Origin: an uncultured Nitrospirota bacterium
Lineage (GTDB): Bacteria; CG2-30-53-67
Reading direction: 5' to 3'
DNA: 64,000 nucleotides
Assembly (NCBI GenBank): GCA_947259355.1
Contig: CAMYMF010000001.1
Coordinates: 52,966-116,965 of the forward strand
Shown here piece after piece: positions 1 to 9,036 of the stretch (the first letter of the stretch is position 1; every line of letters begins with the position of its first letter). The notes beneath the pieces are model-generated. The model did no database searches. It saw nothing but the letters and a program-made list of their open reading frames with translations, and was not told where the DNA came from. The position numbers and the translations under genes were made by a program.

Positions 1-265
1 AGGCAGCGCCGATCGATTGATGGCCCAGGCAGACGCCGAGGATCGGCAGCTTGCCCGCAAAGTGCTGGATGGCCGCCACCGAAATCCCCGCTTCTTTCGG
101 CGTGCAGGGACCGGGGGAGATGACCATTCGATCGGGCCGCAGGGCCTCCATCTCCTCGAGGGTAATCTTGTCGTTTCGGTAGACCGCCAGTTCTTCTCCC
201 AACTCCCCCAGATACTGTACGAGGTTGTAGGTGAAGGAGTCATAGTTGTCAATCATCAAAAGCAC
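1..265 (-). CDS. trpG: Anthranilate synthase component II (glutamine amidotransferase), cut by window edge
   Basis: This is the glutaminase subunit that releases ammonia from glutamine for chorismate amination in tryptophan synthesis; the same subunit can serve 4-amino-4-deoxychorismate synthase. About 88 N-terminal residues are visible and the rest lies left of the window. They contain the family opening [20 protein letters not shown], the oxyanion segment SPGPCTP and the nucleophile elbow [10 protein letters not shown] with the catalytic Cys. I place the start at GTG 265, three codons before ATG 256, because family members usually have two or three residues before the MIDNYDSF block. No strong ribosome site helps choose between them. 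It follows trpE on the same strand after an unusually long AT-rich gap of about 210 bp. Confidence 0.93.
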   Translation of the reverse strand, partial: MLLMIDNYDSFTYNLVQYLGELGEELAVYRNDKITLEEMEALRPDRMVISPGPCTPKEAGISVAAIQHFAGKLPILGVCLGHQSIGAA

Positions 266-477
266 GCTAGCACCCAGTGAAAAATTGGACATCAAAGATC
301 AAGCATATAACATGTATGGTCTGGTACCACCATTTTCATCTTTACATGTTGATTCTTGCATTTCAACTTGTTCTCAATGGACCGATGAAAAACAAGAAAT
401 GAGCGCCTCTCTCATATCCTTGAATCTTTGATTTCTTGCCTTCATACTTGCGGACCTTCAAAGATGGATCTGAGCGT
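266..477. other. AT-rich gap between trpE and trpG, with imperfect inverted repeat
   Basis: trpE and trpG usually touch or overlap; here 212 bp of clearly AT-richer DNA separates them. An imperfect inverted repeat (TCAAAGATCAAG at 292-303, CTTGAATCTTTGA at 419-431) encloses its centre. I see no credible gene in it. It could be an inserted or decayed small element, or the site of a second promoter for trpG. Confidence 0.5.
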
Positions 478-1962
478 CTATTCTATTCCTTGCCGGGCGA
501 TCTCGATGGCTTTTAGCAGGCCCCGGGCCTTGTTGAGGGTCTCCTCGTACTCTCGCTCCGGGTCGGAGTCGGCGACGATGCCGGCGCCGGCCTGCAGGTA
601 GAGGTCGTCACCCCGAACAACAATGGTCCGAATGGTAATACAGGTGTCCATGTTGCCGGAAAAACCGATGTAACCAACCGCGCCGGCGTAGGGGCCGCGC
701 CGCACCGGCTCGAGCTCCTCGATGATTTCCATGGCCCGGATTTTCGGGGCTCCCGAGACGGTACCGGCCGGAAAGCAGGCGCGCAGAACGTCATAGGCGT
801 CTTTGCCTGGCGCCAGCCGGCCCACCACATTTGAGACAATATGCATGACGTGCGAGTACTTCTCGATGACCATAAGCTCCTGCACGTGCACCGTCCCCGT
901 GCAAACCACGCGCCCCACATCATTGCGCCCAAGATCGACCAGCATGATATGCTCGGCACGCTCCTTGGGATCGGCCAGCAACTCCTCCACGAGCTGCGCG
1001 TCTTCGGCGGCGTCCCTGCCGCGGGGCCGCGTGCCCGCGATGGGCCGGACCTCTACCCGATCCTGCTCCACCCGGACGAGCACCTCTGGAGAGGACCCGA
1101 TGATGCGGATTTGTCCCATGCGCAGAAAATACATATAGGGCGAGGGGTTGACCGTCCGGAGAACCCGGTAGATATCAAAGGGATCATTCTTGAGCTGGGC
1201 ATGAAACCGCTGGGACAGCACCACCTGAATGATATCCCCCGCCACGATGTAGTCTTTGGCTTGCTTCACCGCCTGGTGGAAATGCTCCCGGGAAAAGCTG
1301 GAGGGCGGAATATCGACCACCACCTCCCGGGGCAGGGAGAGATTCACGATTTCGCAGGGGACATTGAGCTGCGCAATCATTCGGTCGATTCGCTCACCGG
1401 CCTCTCGGTAGCGGGCCTTAGGATTGTCCCCCTGCTCGAGAAACACATTGGAGACCACCAAGATCTTCTTCTCGTGGTTGTCGAAGATGAGCAAATCATA
1501 CATCACCATGAGTAGCAGATCTGGAAACCCCGAGTCCTCTTTGGCGATCTCAGGGATCCGCTCGAAAAACCGGATCATGTCGTAGCCGATGTAGCCAACG
1601 GCTCCCCCGACGAAACGGGGCAGATCGGGATCGCTCACCGGCTTAAACTCAGACATCCGCTGGCGGACGAATTCCAGCGGATCTTCCCCCTCCCCCCGCA
1701 CCTGAACCACGCCGTTACATGTCCAGCGAACCTCGTTTCCCCTGGCTTCGAGCACAGCGCCGGGCGCGCTCCCAAGAAAACTGTAGCGGCCCCATTTCTC
1801 GCCCCCTTCCACACTCTCGAAGAGAAAGGAAAATTTTCCGTCATCGATTTTCCGGAAGGCAGACACGGGCGTCTCCATGTCAGCCAGGATTTCTTTGTAG
1901 ACGGGGACAAGGTTGCCTTCGCGTGATCGGCGGACGAACGCTTCCAGTGACGGGTAGAGCAT
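478..1962 (-). CDS. trpE: Anthranilate synthase component I
   Basis: Chorismate-binding subunit that makes anthranilate from chorismate and ammonia, the first committed step of tryptophan synthesis. The 494-residue length is normal. The N-terminal domain has the region FESVEGGEKWGRYSFLG, which corresponds to the tryptophan feedback site LLES; Phe replaces the usual second Leu. The C-terminal half carries the chorismate-binding signature, including PSPYMYFL, GSSPEVLVR, AGTRPRGRD, the HIMLVDLGRND block and FPAGTVSGAPKIRAMEII near the end. The ATG at 1962 follows a GAGGGG ribosome site. A TTGACA/TAAAAA promoter lies just upstream and a strong hairpin lies further upstream. trpG follows. Confidence 0.97.
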   Translation of the reverse strand: MLYPSLEAFVRRSREGNLVPVYKEILADMETPVSAFRKIDDGKFSFLFESVEGGEKWGRYSFLGSAPGAVLEARGNEVRWTCNGVVQVRGEGEDPLEFVRQRMSEFKPVSDPDLPRFVGGAVGYIGYDMIRFFERIPEIAKEDSGFPDLLLMVMYDLLIFDNHEKKILVVSNVFLEQGDNPKARYREAGERIDRMIAQLNVPCEIVNLSLPREVVVDIPPSSFSREHFHQAVKQAKDYIVAGDIIQVVLSQRFHAQLKNDPFDIYRVLRTVNPSPYMYFLRMGQIRIIGSSPEVLVRVEQDRVEVRPIAGTRPRGRDAAEDAQLVEELLADPKERAEHIMLVDLGRNDVGRVVCTGTVHVQELMVIEKYSHVMHIVSNVVGRLAPGKDAYDVLRACFPAGTVSGAPKIRAMEIIEELEPVRRGPYAGAVGYIGFSGNMDTCITIRTIVVRGDDLYLQAGAGIVADSDPEREYEETLNKARGLLKAIEIARQGIE

Positions 1963-1992
1963 TTCACCCCTCGTTTGTACAAAAGATTTTAA

Positions 1993-2022
1993 TTTTTAGC
2001 ATATTGCCACCGAGTGTGTCAA
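1993..2022 (-). promoter_or_regulatory. Predicted sigma-70 promoter for trpE
   Basis: On the minus strand, TTGACA (2017-2022) and TAAAAA (1993-1998) are separated by 18 bp, about 30 bp before the trpE ATG. The -35 is perfect and the -10 matches four of six positions. Confidence 0.55.
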
Positions 2023-2078
2023 GAACTTCGAATGGTGTAACTGCAGACAAAACAAGGGGAAACTGCTCTCGAGCACAA

Positions 2079-2122
2079 AAAAAGCACCCGTTGCCGTTGC
2101 GGATGCGGCCCGGGTGCTTTTT
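2079..2122. terminator. Strong hairpin with U-tracts on both sides upstream of trpE
   Basis: AAAAAGCACCCG (2079-2090) pairs perfectly with CGGGTGCTTTTT (2111-2122) around a 20-nt loop. Read on the minus strand the stem is followed by seven T residues, so it is a good intrinsic terminator toward trpE. No gene lies immediately upstream on that strand, so an attenuator role is possible. I found no Trp-rich leader peptide and no T-box motif. Confidence 0.6.
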
Positions 2123-2324
2123 CGGTAAACCCGACCAGACAGCTAATAAACCACAAGATCGGTTTTTTGCCTTAAAATTTATTCTGCCTGCCGGGTTCGT
2201 TATGTAGCCCGACTATAGCGGAGCTTGGCCACTCTGTCAAGGCGGCCATTACCATTTGTGAGCAACCATGGACTGTGGTATACCTGGAGAAGATTTCAAC
2301 CAACCAACGGCTGGGAGGCCCAAG

Positions 2325-2816
2325 ATGACTCAGAAATTTTCGGGACAAGAAATCGTCGATATCGCAATCCGCATCGAGAAAAACGGTGAAGCCCTCTACA
2401 AGACCCTTGCCGAACAGACCGAATACATGGATGTGAAACACGCCTTCAACGCCCTGGCCAACGAGGAGAAACAGCACATTGAATCGTTTGACCGCATCCG
2501 TGAACTGATCGGAAGCTTTGCCGCACAGGAGGCCTATCCGGGTGAGTACGCCTTGTATCTGCAGGCGCTGATCGAAGAAAATGTCTTTTCCAAGACCGAG
2601 ATCTTCCTGGATCTGGCCAAAAAAGTTGCAACGGTACCGGAAGCCCTTGATCTGGCACTGGCTTTTGAAAAAGAGACGATCATCTTCCTGAACGGGGTGC
2701 GGGATTCGCTCGAAACGGATGATTTTCCCATTCTCAACGAACTGATCGCCCAGGAAAAGGAGCACATTCGCAAGCTGTCCGAGATCAAGCAGACACTCGC
2801 CGGCAAAGCGAGCTGA
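2325..2816 (+). CDS. Ferritin-like (rubrerythrin-type) di-iron domain protein
   Basis: A 163-residue four-helix-bundle protein of the ferritin-like/rubrerythrin superfamily. These usually handle iron or hydrogen peroxide in anaerobes and microaerophiles. Putative di-iron ligands recur in the expected helical spacing: Glu in RIEKNGEALY, EEKQHIESF, FEKETIIFL and EKEHIRKL. There is no C-terminal rubredoxin domain, so this is the bare di-iron module. I chose ATG 2325, which follows GGGAGG by 6 nt. An upstream in-frame ATG at 2268 would add 19 unconvincing residues. The gene is divergent from trpE and convergent with rmuC. Confidence 0.85.
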   Translation: MTQKFSGQEIVDIAIRIEKNGEALYKTLAEQTEYMDVKHAFNALANEEKQHIESFDRIRELIGSFAAQEAYPGEYALYLQALIEENVFSKTEIFLDLAKKVATVPEALDLALAFEKETIIFLNGVRDSLETDDFPILNELIAQEKEHIRKLSEIKQTLAGKAS

Positions 2817-2906
2817 TCCCGAATCGTAACCGTCGGGACAGCTGCCCGCTGGCCCATTGGCATGCCGATCGTTTCGCAGGGGCACAGCACCACAGCCGGC
2901 GCGCCC

Positions 2907-4259
2907 TCATGCTTGCGGATCCCCCAGGTCCCCCATGAGCCGGTCGGCCTCGGAAGGGGGCAGTTCCGCCACCTTGCGCAGCTTTCGTTCGATGTTTCGG
3001 GACTTGCGGGCTGCGCTCTCAATGGTGTTGCCCGCTTCCTTGAGTTTCTTCTGCGTCCGCTCCAGAATGTCACCGAATTTTCCGAACTCCGTCTTGACCG
3101 CGCCCAGTAGTGCCCAGACCTCACTGGAGCGCTTCTCAATAGCCAGGGTACGAAAACCCATCTGAAGACTATTGAGGAAGGCCGAAAGCGTGGAGGGACC
3201 GGTCACCGTAATCCGGTGCTCCCGCTGCAAAAAATCAAAGAGGCCGGGGCGGCGCATGACCTCCGCGTAGAGCCCTTCCGTGGGGACAAACATGACAGCA
3301 AAATCGGTGGTATGGGGCGGGTCGATGTATTTCTCTTTGATCTCCCGGGCGCTGGCCTTTATCCTGACCTCCAGCTGTTTTGCAGCCTCTTCGGCCCGCA
3401 CACCGTCGGCCGCCTCCTGAGCAGCCAGGAGCCTTTCATAATCCTCCTGGGGGAACTTGGCATCCAGCGGGAGCCAGACTTCCTGCCCATTGTTTTCATC
3501 CCGCCCGGGGAATCGGATGGCGAACTCCACCCGGTGGCTGCTTCCCCGCTTGGTGGCCACGTTGCGGGCGTATTGCTCCTGTGTGAGAATCTCCTCGAGG
3601 ATCGTTCCCAGCTGGATCTCCCCCCACGTCCCCCGGGCCTTTACATTGGTCAGAACCCTTTTGAGGTCCCCCACACCGGCCGCCAGCGTCTGCATCTCGC
3701 CGAGCCCCTGGTGGACCATCTCCAATCGCTGGCTCACGAGTTTGAACGATTCGCCCAGTCGTTTTTCCAGTGTTTCGTGCAGCTTTTCATCCACAATGGC
3801 CCGCATCTGATCGAGCTTCCGGCTGTTTTCTTCCTGGAGGCTTTTGAGCCGGACATCCAGGGCCTGACGCAGGGACTCGAGTTTCGTTTCATTCGTCTGC
3901 GTGAGCGATGAGAGCTGTTTGGCGAAGGAATCGAGCTGATCCTTCTGGAGATGCGCAATCTGTGACGTCTGGGAGAGGAGAGAGTCGGTGAAGAACTTGA
4001 GGGAACTGCGGAGCTCGTCACGACCCTGCCTGGCGTTGTACGCGGCCTCCTCCCGGTTGACGGAGAGCTCCTCCTTGACAGCCCGTTCGATCCGTTCCTG
4101 ATCCCGTTCCAGAGATGAGAAACCTTCCTCCTGGTGGCGCCGCAGCGCGCTGTACCGAGCCACCAGGACGACGATCAAAATTAGCGCGACCAGCAGCAGG
4201 CCTCCACCGATGAGCGTTGGCCAGCCCGATGTCAGCAGAGGGTGCAGTTGTGGGTTCAT
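2907..4259 (-). CDS. rmuC: DNA recombination protein RmuC
   Basis: RmuC-family protein of 450 residues. In E. coli loss of RmuC raises inversion at short inverted repeats, and the C-terminal domain resembles nucleases. One N-terminal membrane segment (about residues 11-32, LLLVALILIVVLVARY) is followed by a long coiled coil (about 35-200) and then the conserved RmuC domain. Recognisable blocks are ARGTWGEIQLGTILEEIL, EVWLPLDAKFP and ADFAVMFVPTEGLYAE-like FAVMFVPTEGLY. I chose ATG 4259, preceded by GAGGG. The frame stays open upstream to 4613, but that part would overlap the start of dinB and has no family similarity. It diverges from dinB across 204 bp. Confidence 0.92.
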   Translation of the reverse strand: MNPQLHPLLTSGWPTLIGGGLLLVALILIVVLVARYSALRRHQEEGFSSLERDQERIERAVKEELSVNREEAAYNARQGRDELRSSLKFFTDSLLSQTSQIAHLQKDQLDSFAKQLSSLTQTNETKLESLRQALDVRLKSLQEENSRKLDQMRAIVDEKLHETLEKRLGESFKLVSQRLEMVHQGLGEMQTLAAGVGDLKRVLTNVKARGTWGEIQLGTILEEILTQEQYARNVATKRGSSHRVEFAIRFPGRDENNGQEVWLPLDAKFPQEDYERLLAAQEAADGVRAEEAAKQLEVRIKASAREIKEKYIDPPHTTDFAVMFVPTEGLYAEVMRRPGLFDFLQREHRITVTGPSTLSAFLNSLQMGFRTLAIEKRSSEVWALLGAVKTEFGKFGDILERTQKKLKEAGNTIESAARKSRNIERKLRKVAELPPSEADRLMGDLGDPQA

Positions 4260-4462
4260 AATCAGCCCTCGTCCATTCGCGCACCGCTGGGCGGGCTTCC
4301 GGGACGCCCTGCGGCAGCACCGACGCGGCGTCATCGTATAGCAAGGATGCGGTGCGGAGCAAGCAAAATCCCCACGCACCGTGAACGGTGCTGCCCACGT
4401 CGAACGCAGCGGCCTGCTTGTTCTTGGGATTTGAGACCGTTTTCGGATATACTGGCCCCGCG

Positions 4463-5503
4463 ATGCGACGGATTCTCCACATCGATATGGACGCCTTTTT
4501 CGCGGCCGTGGAGGAGCGCAGACACCCCGACTTGAAAGGCCAACCGCTCGTGATCGGCGGACGGGGCGACCCGGAAAGCCGTGGGGTCGTCTCCACCGCG
4601 TCCTATGCGGCAAGAAGGTATGGCGTGCGCTCCGGAATGCCCCTGAAGACCGCGTACAGGCTCTGCCCGAAAGCGGTTTTCCTGCCGGTGGACTACCGGC
4701 ATTATGCCCGGGTGTCGCAAGAGATCAAAGTCATTCTCGCCTCCGTGACCCCCCTCATGGAAGACATGGGAATCGACGAGGCCTTTCTCGATCTCTCAGC
4801 CATGGACCGACCGCCCGAAACCATCGCCCGGGAGATCAAGAAACGGATACTCGAAGCCACCGGCCTGAGCTGCTCCATCGGCATTGCCCCGAACAAACTG
4901 TTGGCCAAGATCGCCTCGGACCTGCAGAAGCCCGACGGCCTGACGGTGCTGGACGAAGACGATGTCGCCGAAAAGATCTGGCCATTGGCGGTTCGCAAAC
5001 TCTGGGGAGTCGGCCCCAAAACGGAGGGTGTTCTCAAGGGCATGGGGATCCGAACCATCGGCGATCTAGCCGCCGCCTCCGTGGCGCGTCTGACTGCACG
5101 CTTCGGTCCATCCCACGGGCGCACCCTCCACCAGTCCGCCCGGGGGATCGACGAGAGTCCCATCATCACACACTGGGAGCCCAAATCCATCGGCCGGGAA
5201 ACAACCTTTCAGCAAGACCTGAGGCGCTGGCAGGACATTGCCCGAGCGCTGGCCGAGCTGACGCGCCAGGTTGCCGCATCACTCAAGGCCGCGGATTATC
5301 GCGCGCAGACGGTGACCGTTAAGGTCCGATTCAGCGATTTCAACACCCAGACCCGAGCGAAAACGCTGGATGAACCGAGCGACTCCCCCGACCGCCTCCG
5401 CCGGGCCGCTTTTGAGTGCCTCGGCAGGTTCGCGTTAAAAAAAAGCGTCCGGCTCCTCGGGATGCGGGTCAGCAAACTCGAAAAGCGCGGGGCTGGCCGT
5501 TGA
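4463..5503 (+). CDS. dinB: DNA polymerase IV (Y-family)
   Basis: Error-prone translesion polymerase of 346 residues, a typical length. Catalytic carboxylates are visible in HIDMDAFFAAVEE (N-terminus) and in GIDEAFLDLS. The steric-gate/finger region YAARRYGVRSGMPL, the helix-hairpin-helix segment KLWGVGPKTEG and the little-finger domain follow in order. The C-terminus ends in MRVSKLEKRGAGR; I see no clear beta-clamp motif. ATG 4463 starts exactly at the conserved MRRILHIDMD block. The frame is open for 25 codons upstream, but these have no similarity. A TTGGGA/TATACT pair (4428-4453 region) would give a very short leader. Confidence 0.95.
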   Translation: MRRILHIDMDAFFAAVEERRHPDLKGQPLVIGGRGDPESRGVVSTASYAARRYGVRSGMPLKTAYRLCPKAVFLPVDYRHYARVSQEIKVILASVTPLMEDMGIDEAFLDLSAMDRPPETIAREIKKRILEATGLSCSIGIAPNKLLAKIASDLQKPDGLTVLDEDDVAEKIWPLAVRKLWGVGPKTEGVLKGMGIRTIGDLAAASVARLTARFGPSHGRTLHQSARGIDESPIITHWEPKSIGRETTFQQDLRRWQDIARALAELTRQVAASLKAADYRAQTVTVKVRFSDFNTQTRAKTLDEPSDSPDRLRRAAFECLGRFALKKSVRLLGMRVSKLEKRGAGR

Positions 5504-5567
5504 CATCAATGACGGACCTCATTGGGTCCGACTTTACAACCGAGGCGATCTGCGGTAGTGTCCTGGC

Positions 5568-6266
5568 ATGAATGCAATGAACAGCCATCCCCCTGCCAGG
5601 TCGCGCAAATCCCGATTCGGTTGGATTCATATTCTAGGCACTGCGGCGGCGGTGATTCTCGTGAGTGCACTGATCACCGCGTGGTGGGTCAAGCACAACA
5701 TCTATGCCTCCCAATTCAAGCCGACCCAGTTGAATGTAAAGGAACAGCAGGTTCTGGATTCCAAGCTCGCCCGGTTGGAGGCGTCCGCGCAGAAGACCGG
5801 CGGCACGGCCCTGCCGAAATACGCTGAGCCCCAAAAGCCTCTAAAGCCCGAACCGTATACGGAAGAAGGGGCCAAGCGGGAGATCAACCTCACCGAAAAA
5901 GAACTCAACGCCCTCATTGCCAATCAGCCGGAGATCGCCCAGCGGGTGGCCATTGACCTCTCGGACAACCTGGTGAGTGTGAAGCTGGTCGTACCCGTGG
6001 ACGACGAAGTGCTCTTCCTCGGGGGCAAGACCCTGCGGCTCAACCTCGGCCTTTCTCTCAGCTACCAGGCGGGGCAACCGGTGGTCGCCCTGCAAGGGGT
6101 CACCCTGGGCGGGATCCCGCTGCCCAACGCATGGCTCGGCGGAGTGAAATACAAGAACCTGGTGAACGAATTCGGCACCGAAGGCGGCTTCTGGAAACTA
6201 TTTGCAGATGGGGTGGAAAACCTGCAGGTCCGCGATGGCCGAATCCATATCCGGCTGAAAGAGTAA
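5568..6266 (+). CDS. Membrane-anchored periplasmic protein, function unknown
   Basis: A 232-residue protein with a short basic cytoplasmic tail, one membrane segment (about residues 22-44) and a large domain expected outside the inner membrane. Residues 60-105 are Pro/Lys/Glu-rich and linker-like. The C-terminal domain begins at about 105 with INLTEKELNALIANQP and continues with alternating hydrophobic strands (VSVKLVVPVDDEVLFLGG). Similar short anchored proteins occur beside repair or respiratory genes in Deltaproteobacteria; I know of no assigned function. ATG 5568 and ATG 5577 are both possible starts and neither has a strong ribosome site. It lies 64 bp after dinB on the same strand and may be co-transcribed. 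Confidence 0.7.
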   Translation: MNAMNSHPPARSRKSRFGWIHILGTAAAVILVSALITAWWVKHNIYASQFKPTQLNVKEQQVLDSKLARLEASAQKTGGTALPKYAEPQKPLKPEPYTEEGAKREINLTEKELNALIANQPEIAQRVAIDLSDNLVSVKLVVPVDDEVLFLGGKTLRLNLGLSLSYQAGQPVVALQGVTLGGIPLPNAWLGGVKYKNLVNEFGTEGGFWKLFADGVENLQVRDGRIHIRLKE

Positions 6267-6395
6267 CCGCCGACGGGTATGTCTTAACACCAGCAGCAAC
6301 GCCCGGCCCACCAACCTTCGGCTCATCCGATGATCATCCCGCGCAAGGTGTTTGGATCGTGCGCCCCGGCCATTGCTCTGTGACGGGAGGGGCTG

Positions 6396-8012
6396 TCATC
6401 GCGCGAGATAGCGGGGCGGAGTGAGTACGGTGTTCTGAGGGGCCCGCCCGCTGTCGGGCTCGGGATAATCGAGTGTGAAGTGCAGCCCCCGGCTCTCCTT
6501 TCGGGCCAGCGCGGAGCGGATGATCAGGTCGGCCACCAGCGCAAGATTTCGCAACTCCAACAAGTCACTGGTCACGCGAAAATTCCCGTAGTATTCCTGG
6601 ATTTCATTGAGCAGAAGATCCACGCGGTGTTTCGCCCGTTGCAGTCTCTTGGTGGTGCGCACAATGCCCACATAATCCCACATGAAGCGGCGCAATTCAT
6701 CCCAGTTATGGGACACCACCACCTCCTCATCCGAATCGGTTACGCGGCTCTCGTCCCACTCGGGCAGCGCGTCTGCTGCGGGCGCAGACACCTCAGCATG
6801 ATGCCGCCGGATGTGTGCTGCGGCGGACTGGCCGAAGACGAGACATTCCAAGAGGGAATTGCTGGCCATCCGGTTGGCACCATGAAGACCGGTAAACGCG
6901 ACTTCCCCCACGGCATAGAGATTGTCCAGATCGGTCCGCCCGTGGCGATCGGTCATGACGCCGCCGCAAGTGTAGTGCGCAGCAGGCACCACCGGAATAG
7001 GATCGGCGGCAAGATCAAATCCGTATTCCCTGCAACGTCTATAAATATTGGGGAAATGGGACTGAATGAAGGCCGCCGGTTTATGGCTGATGTCCAGGTA
7101 GACACAATCGATACCAAGCCGTTTCATCTCATGGTCGATGGCCCGGGCCACCACATCCCGAGGCGCCAGCTCGGCGCGAGGGTCGAACTCCTTCATGAAG
7201 GCTGTCCCATCTGGTAAACGCAGGATGGCACCTTCTCCCCGGAGCGCCTCTGTAATGAGGAAGGATTTGGCTTCGGGATGGTAGAGACAAGTCGGGTGGA
7301 ACTGATTGAACTCCATGTTGGCCACGCGACAGCCGGCCCGCCAAGCCATGGCAATCCCGTCTCCCGTGGCTGTGTCGGGATTGCTCGTGTAGAGATAGAC
7401 TTTGCTGGCACCGCCCGTGGCGAGCACCACATGGCGGGCCCGCATGACGGCCACCCGCCCGGCTTCCCGGTCGAGAACGTAGGCCCCCAAACACCGGTTG
7501 TTGGCCAACCCCAGCTTCCGGGAAACGATCAGGTCTACGGCAATGTGTTTCTCAAAAACCGTGATGTTCGGATGCTGACGGGCCCGTGCTTCCAGCGTGG
7601 TCGCGATGGCGGCCCCGGTGGCGTCTTCGGCATGGATGATACGCCGATGACTGTGACCGCCTTCGCGCGTCAGATGATATCCGCTGATCCCCTCCTGCGG
7701 CCCATCCCGGGTAAACGAAACCCCCTGGTCAATGAGCCACTGGATGTTTTCCCGTCCGTGCTGTACGGTGTAGGCCACGACGGCATCATCGCAGAGACCG
7801 GCGCCGGCATTCACGGTATCGTCCATGTGGGCCTCGAGGGAGTCTTCCAGGTCGAGCACGGCTGCGAGCCCACCCTGGGCGTAGTACGTACCCCCTTCAC
7901 GCAGGATATCTTTCGAAATGACCGTGATGGCATAGGTATCGGCCAGGCGTAACGCAAGGCTCAGACCCGCCGCGCCCGACCCGATAACCAAGATGTCCGT
8001 TTCATGTTGCAT
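6396..8012 (-). CDS. nadB: L-aspartate oxidase
   Basis: FAD enzyme that oxidises L-aspartate to iminoaspartate, the first step of NAD synthesis with quinolinate synthase NadA. It can pass electrons to oxygen or fumarate. The 538 residues show the dinucleotide fold [18 protein letters not shown] (residues 7-24), [15 protein letters not shown], the catalytic region [24 protein letters not shown] and a C-terminal helical domain. I prefer ATG 8012, with GAGGCGG six bases upstream, over ATG 8030, because it puts the FAD motif at the usual position. A c6-like cytochrome gene lies about 100 bp upstream on the same strand. No nadA or nadC is in the window. Confidence 0.95.
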   Translation of the reverse strand: MQHETDILVIGSGAAGLSLALRLADTYAITVISKDILREGGTYYAQGGLAAVLDLEDSLEAHMDDTVNAGAGLCDDAVVAYTVQHGRENIQWLIDQGVSFTRDGPQEGISGYHLTREGGHSHRRIIHAEDATGAAIATTLEARARQHPNITVFEKHIAVDLIVSRKLGLANNRCLGAYVLDREAGRVAVMRARHVVLATGGASKVYLYTSNPDTATGDGIAMAWRAGCRVANMEFNQFHPTCLYHPEAKSFLITEALRGEGAILRLPDGTAFMKEFDPRAELAPRDVVARAIDHEMKRLGIDCVYLDISHKPAAFIQSHFPNIYRRCREYGFDLAADPIPVVPAAHYTCGGVMTDRHGRTDLDNLYAVGEVAFTGLHGANRMASNSLLECLVFGQSAAAHIRRHHAEVSAPAADALPEWDESRVTDSDEEVVVSHNWDELRRFMWDYVGIVRTTKRLQRAKHRVDLLLNEIQEYYGNFRVTSDLLELRNLALVADLIIRSALARKESRGLHFTLDYPEPDSGRAPQNTVLTPPRYLAR

Positions 8013-8112
8013 GATCCGCCTCAAGGGCACGCCACCGACTTAAGAAAGCACGCCGGTCGGTCCCGAAGCGACGCCCGCTTCGCCGACCGGCACCCGTCCG
8101 GCCCCAACGGCA

Positions 8113-8538
8113 TCAATTGAAAGTATCCAGAACATACTGCGCGATGCGGCGCGCCGCATCATCGGGCAGTGTCGTTTCATCGTAACGGGCCATGCCCGGG
8201 CCGGGATTTCGAATGGTCCCCACGATCGCGTCCACCGTGTTGACGCCGTGGGCTTCCCGATCCGCCTTGCTGAGGGTCTTCTTAGGATTGATAATATTTC
8301 CGCCGCCGGCATGGCACATGGCGCAAAGCTCCTTGAAGAGCTCCTCTCCCGAACGCTCGCCTGCGGTACTCTTGGCGGTTTCGACCGGGGCAGGAGCCGG
8401 TGCAGGGGCCTGGGGCGCCGGCTTCTCGGCGACCGCAGCCGGTTTTACCTTCTCTGCCGGCTCCTGCTTACAACCGACAGCCCACAGAGCAAGCGCCATC
8501 AGGGCAAAGGAAAGCACCCGTGCAAAAAGATTTCTCAT
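8113..8538 (-). CDS. Cytochrome c6-like lipoprotein, one haem
   Basis: Small electron-transfer protein of 141 residues exported as a lipoprotein: a hydrophobic signal ends at the lipobox AVGC with Cys23. An Ala/Pro-rich spacer (residues 33-52) leads to a class I cytochrome c domain. CAMCH (72-76) binds haem. The following GGGNIINPKKTL resembles the signature of cytochrome c6/c553, and Met in PGPGMARYD is the probable sixth ligand. The C-terminal helix is AARRIAQYVLDTF. ATG 8538 follows AAGGAG. It is upstream of nadB and may share its transcript; whether it accepts electrons from NadB is unknown. Confidence 0.85.
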   Translation of the reverse strand: MRNLFARVLSFALMALALWAVGCKQEPAEKVKPAAVAEKPAPQAPAPAPAPVETAKSTAGERSGEELFKELCAMCHAGGGNIINPKKTLSKADREAHGVNTVDAIVGTIRNPGPGMARYDETTLPDDAARRIAQYVLDTFN

Positions 8539-8652
8539 GAGCAGACTCCTTCTTGATGAATTTGGTTTGAGGCATGCCAAAGACCGCTGCTGCGTTGCAA
8601 CAGGATGCTCGTACGCGGGCCGGCCCTGCCAAGCTCCGGGGCGGCACCCATG

Positions 8653-9036
8653 CTATCCCACTGGTTTCAGGTGCCGCTCCAACTCTTCGGGGGTGGAAAT
8701 CATGACATCATAATACTGGCCGAACCGCTCACAGTCGGGCGGTGCGTGCTGTCGGCATTTGTCGGGCCGGCGTTCATAGATGTTGCAGAGATTCCTGCGA
8801 TTCAGATAGATGCATCGCCCGCGGGTCAGTACATGCCACCGGTGATTGCGAATGAACACTTTCACGGTATCGAAATGGAGCTGCCACTTGAGTTCTTCGA
8901 CGTCCTCCTTCGTGCGCGGGCGCGTGATCAGGACCGCAAGGTCTTTGCAACAGGTCGCCGAACACGCCAAGCAGATCTTCTCCATCTCCTCCTGCGTAAG
9001 CTTTTTGCGGGATTGCCTCGTCTTGCGCCGACGCAT
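8653..9036 (-). CDS. YkgJ-type cysteine-cluster protein
   Basis: A 127-residue protein of the YkgJ (zinc/iron-chelating CxxCxxxCC) family, whose biochemical role is not established. A basic start MRRRKTRQSRKK is followed by CLACSATCC (residues 22-30). Further Cys lie in GRCIYL, NLCNIYERRPDKCR and PPDCERFG, as in other members, and probably ligate a metal. ATG 9036 follows GGGAGGGGG; the frame is open further upstream without similarity. It is upstream of, and in the same direction as, the c6-like cytochrome and nadB. Confidence 0.8.
   Translation of the reverse strand: MRRRKTRQSRKKLTQEEMEKICLACSATCCKDLAVLITRPRTKEDVEELKWQLHFDTVKVFIRNHRWHVLTRGRCIYLNRRNLCNIYERRPDKCRQHAPPDCERFGQYYDVMISTPEELERHLKPVG

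Noticed and set aside
1963..2220. Trp leader peptide upstream of trpE
   Set aside because: Only isolated Trp codons in different frames; no start with tandem Trp codons.
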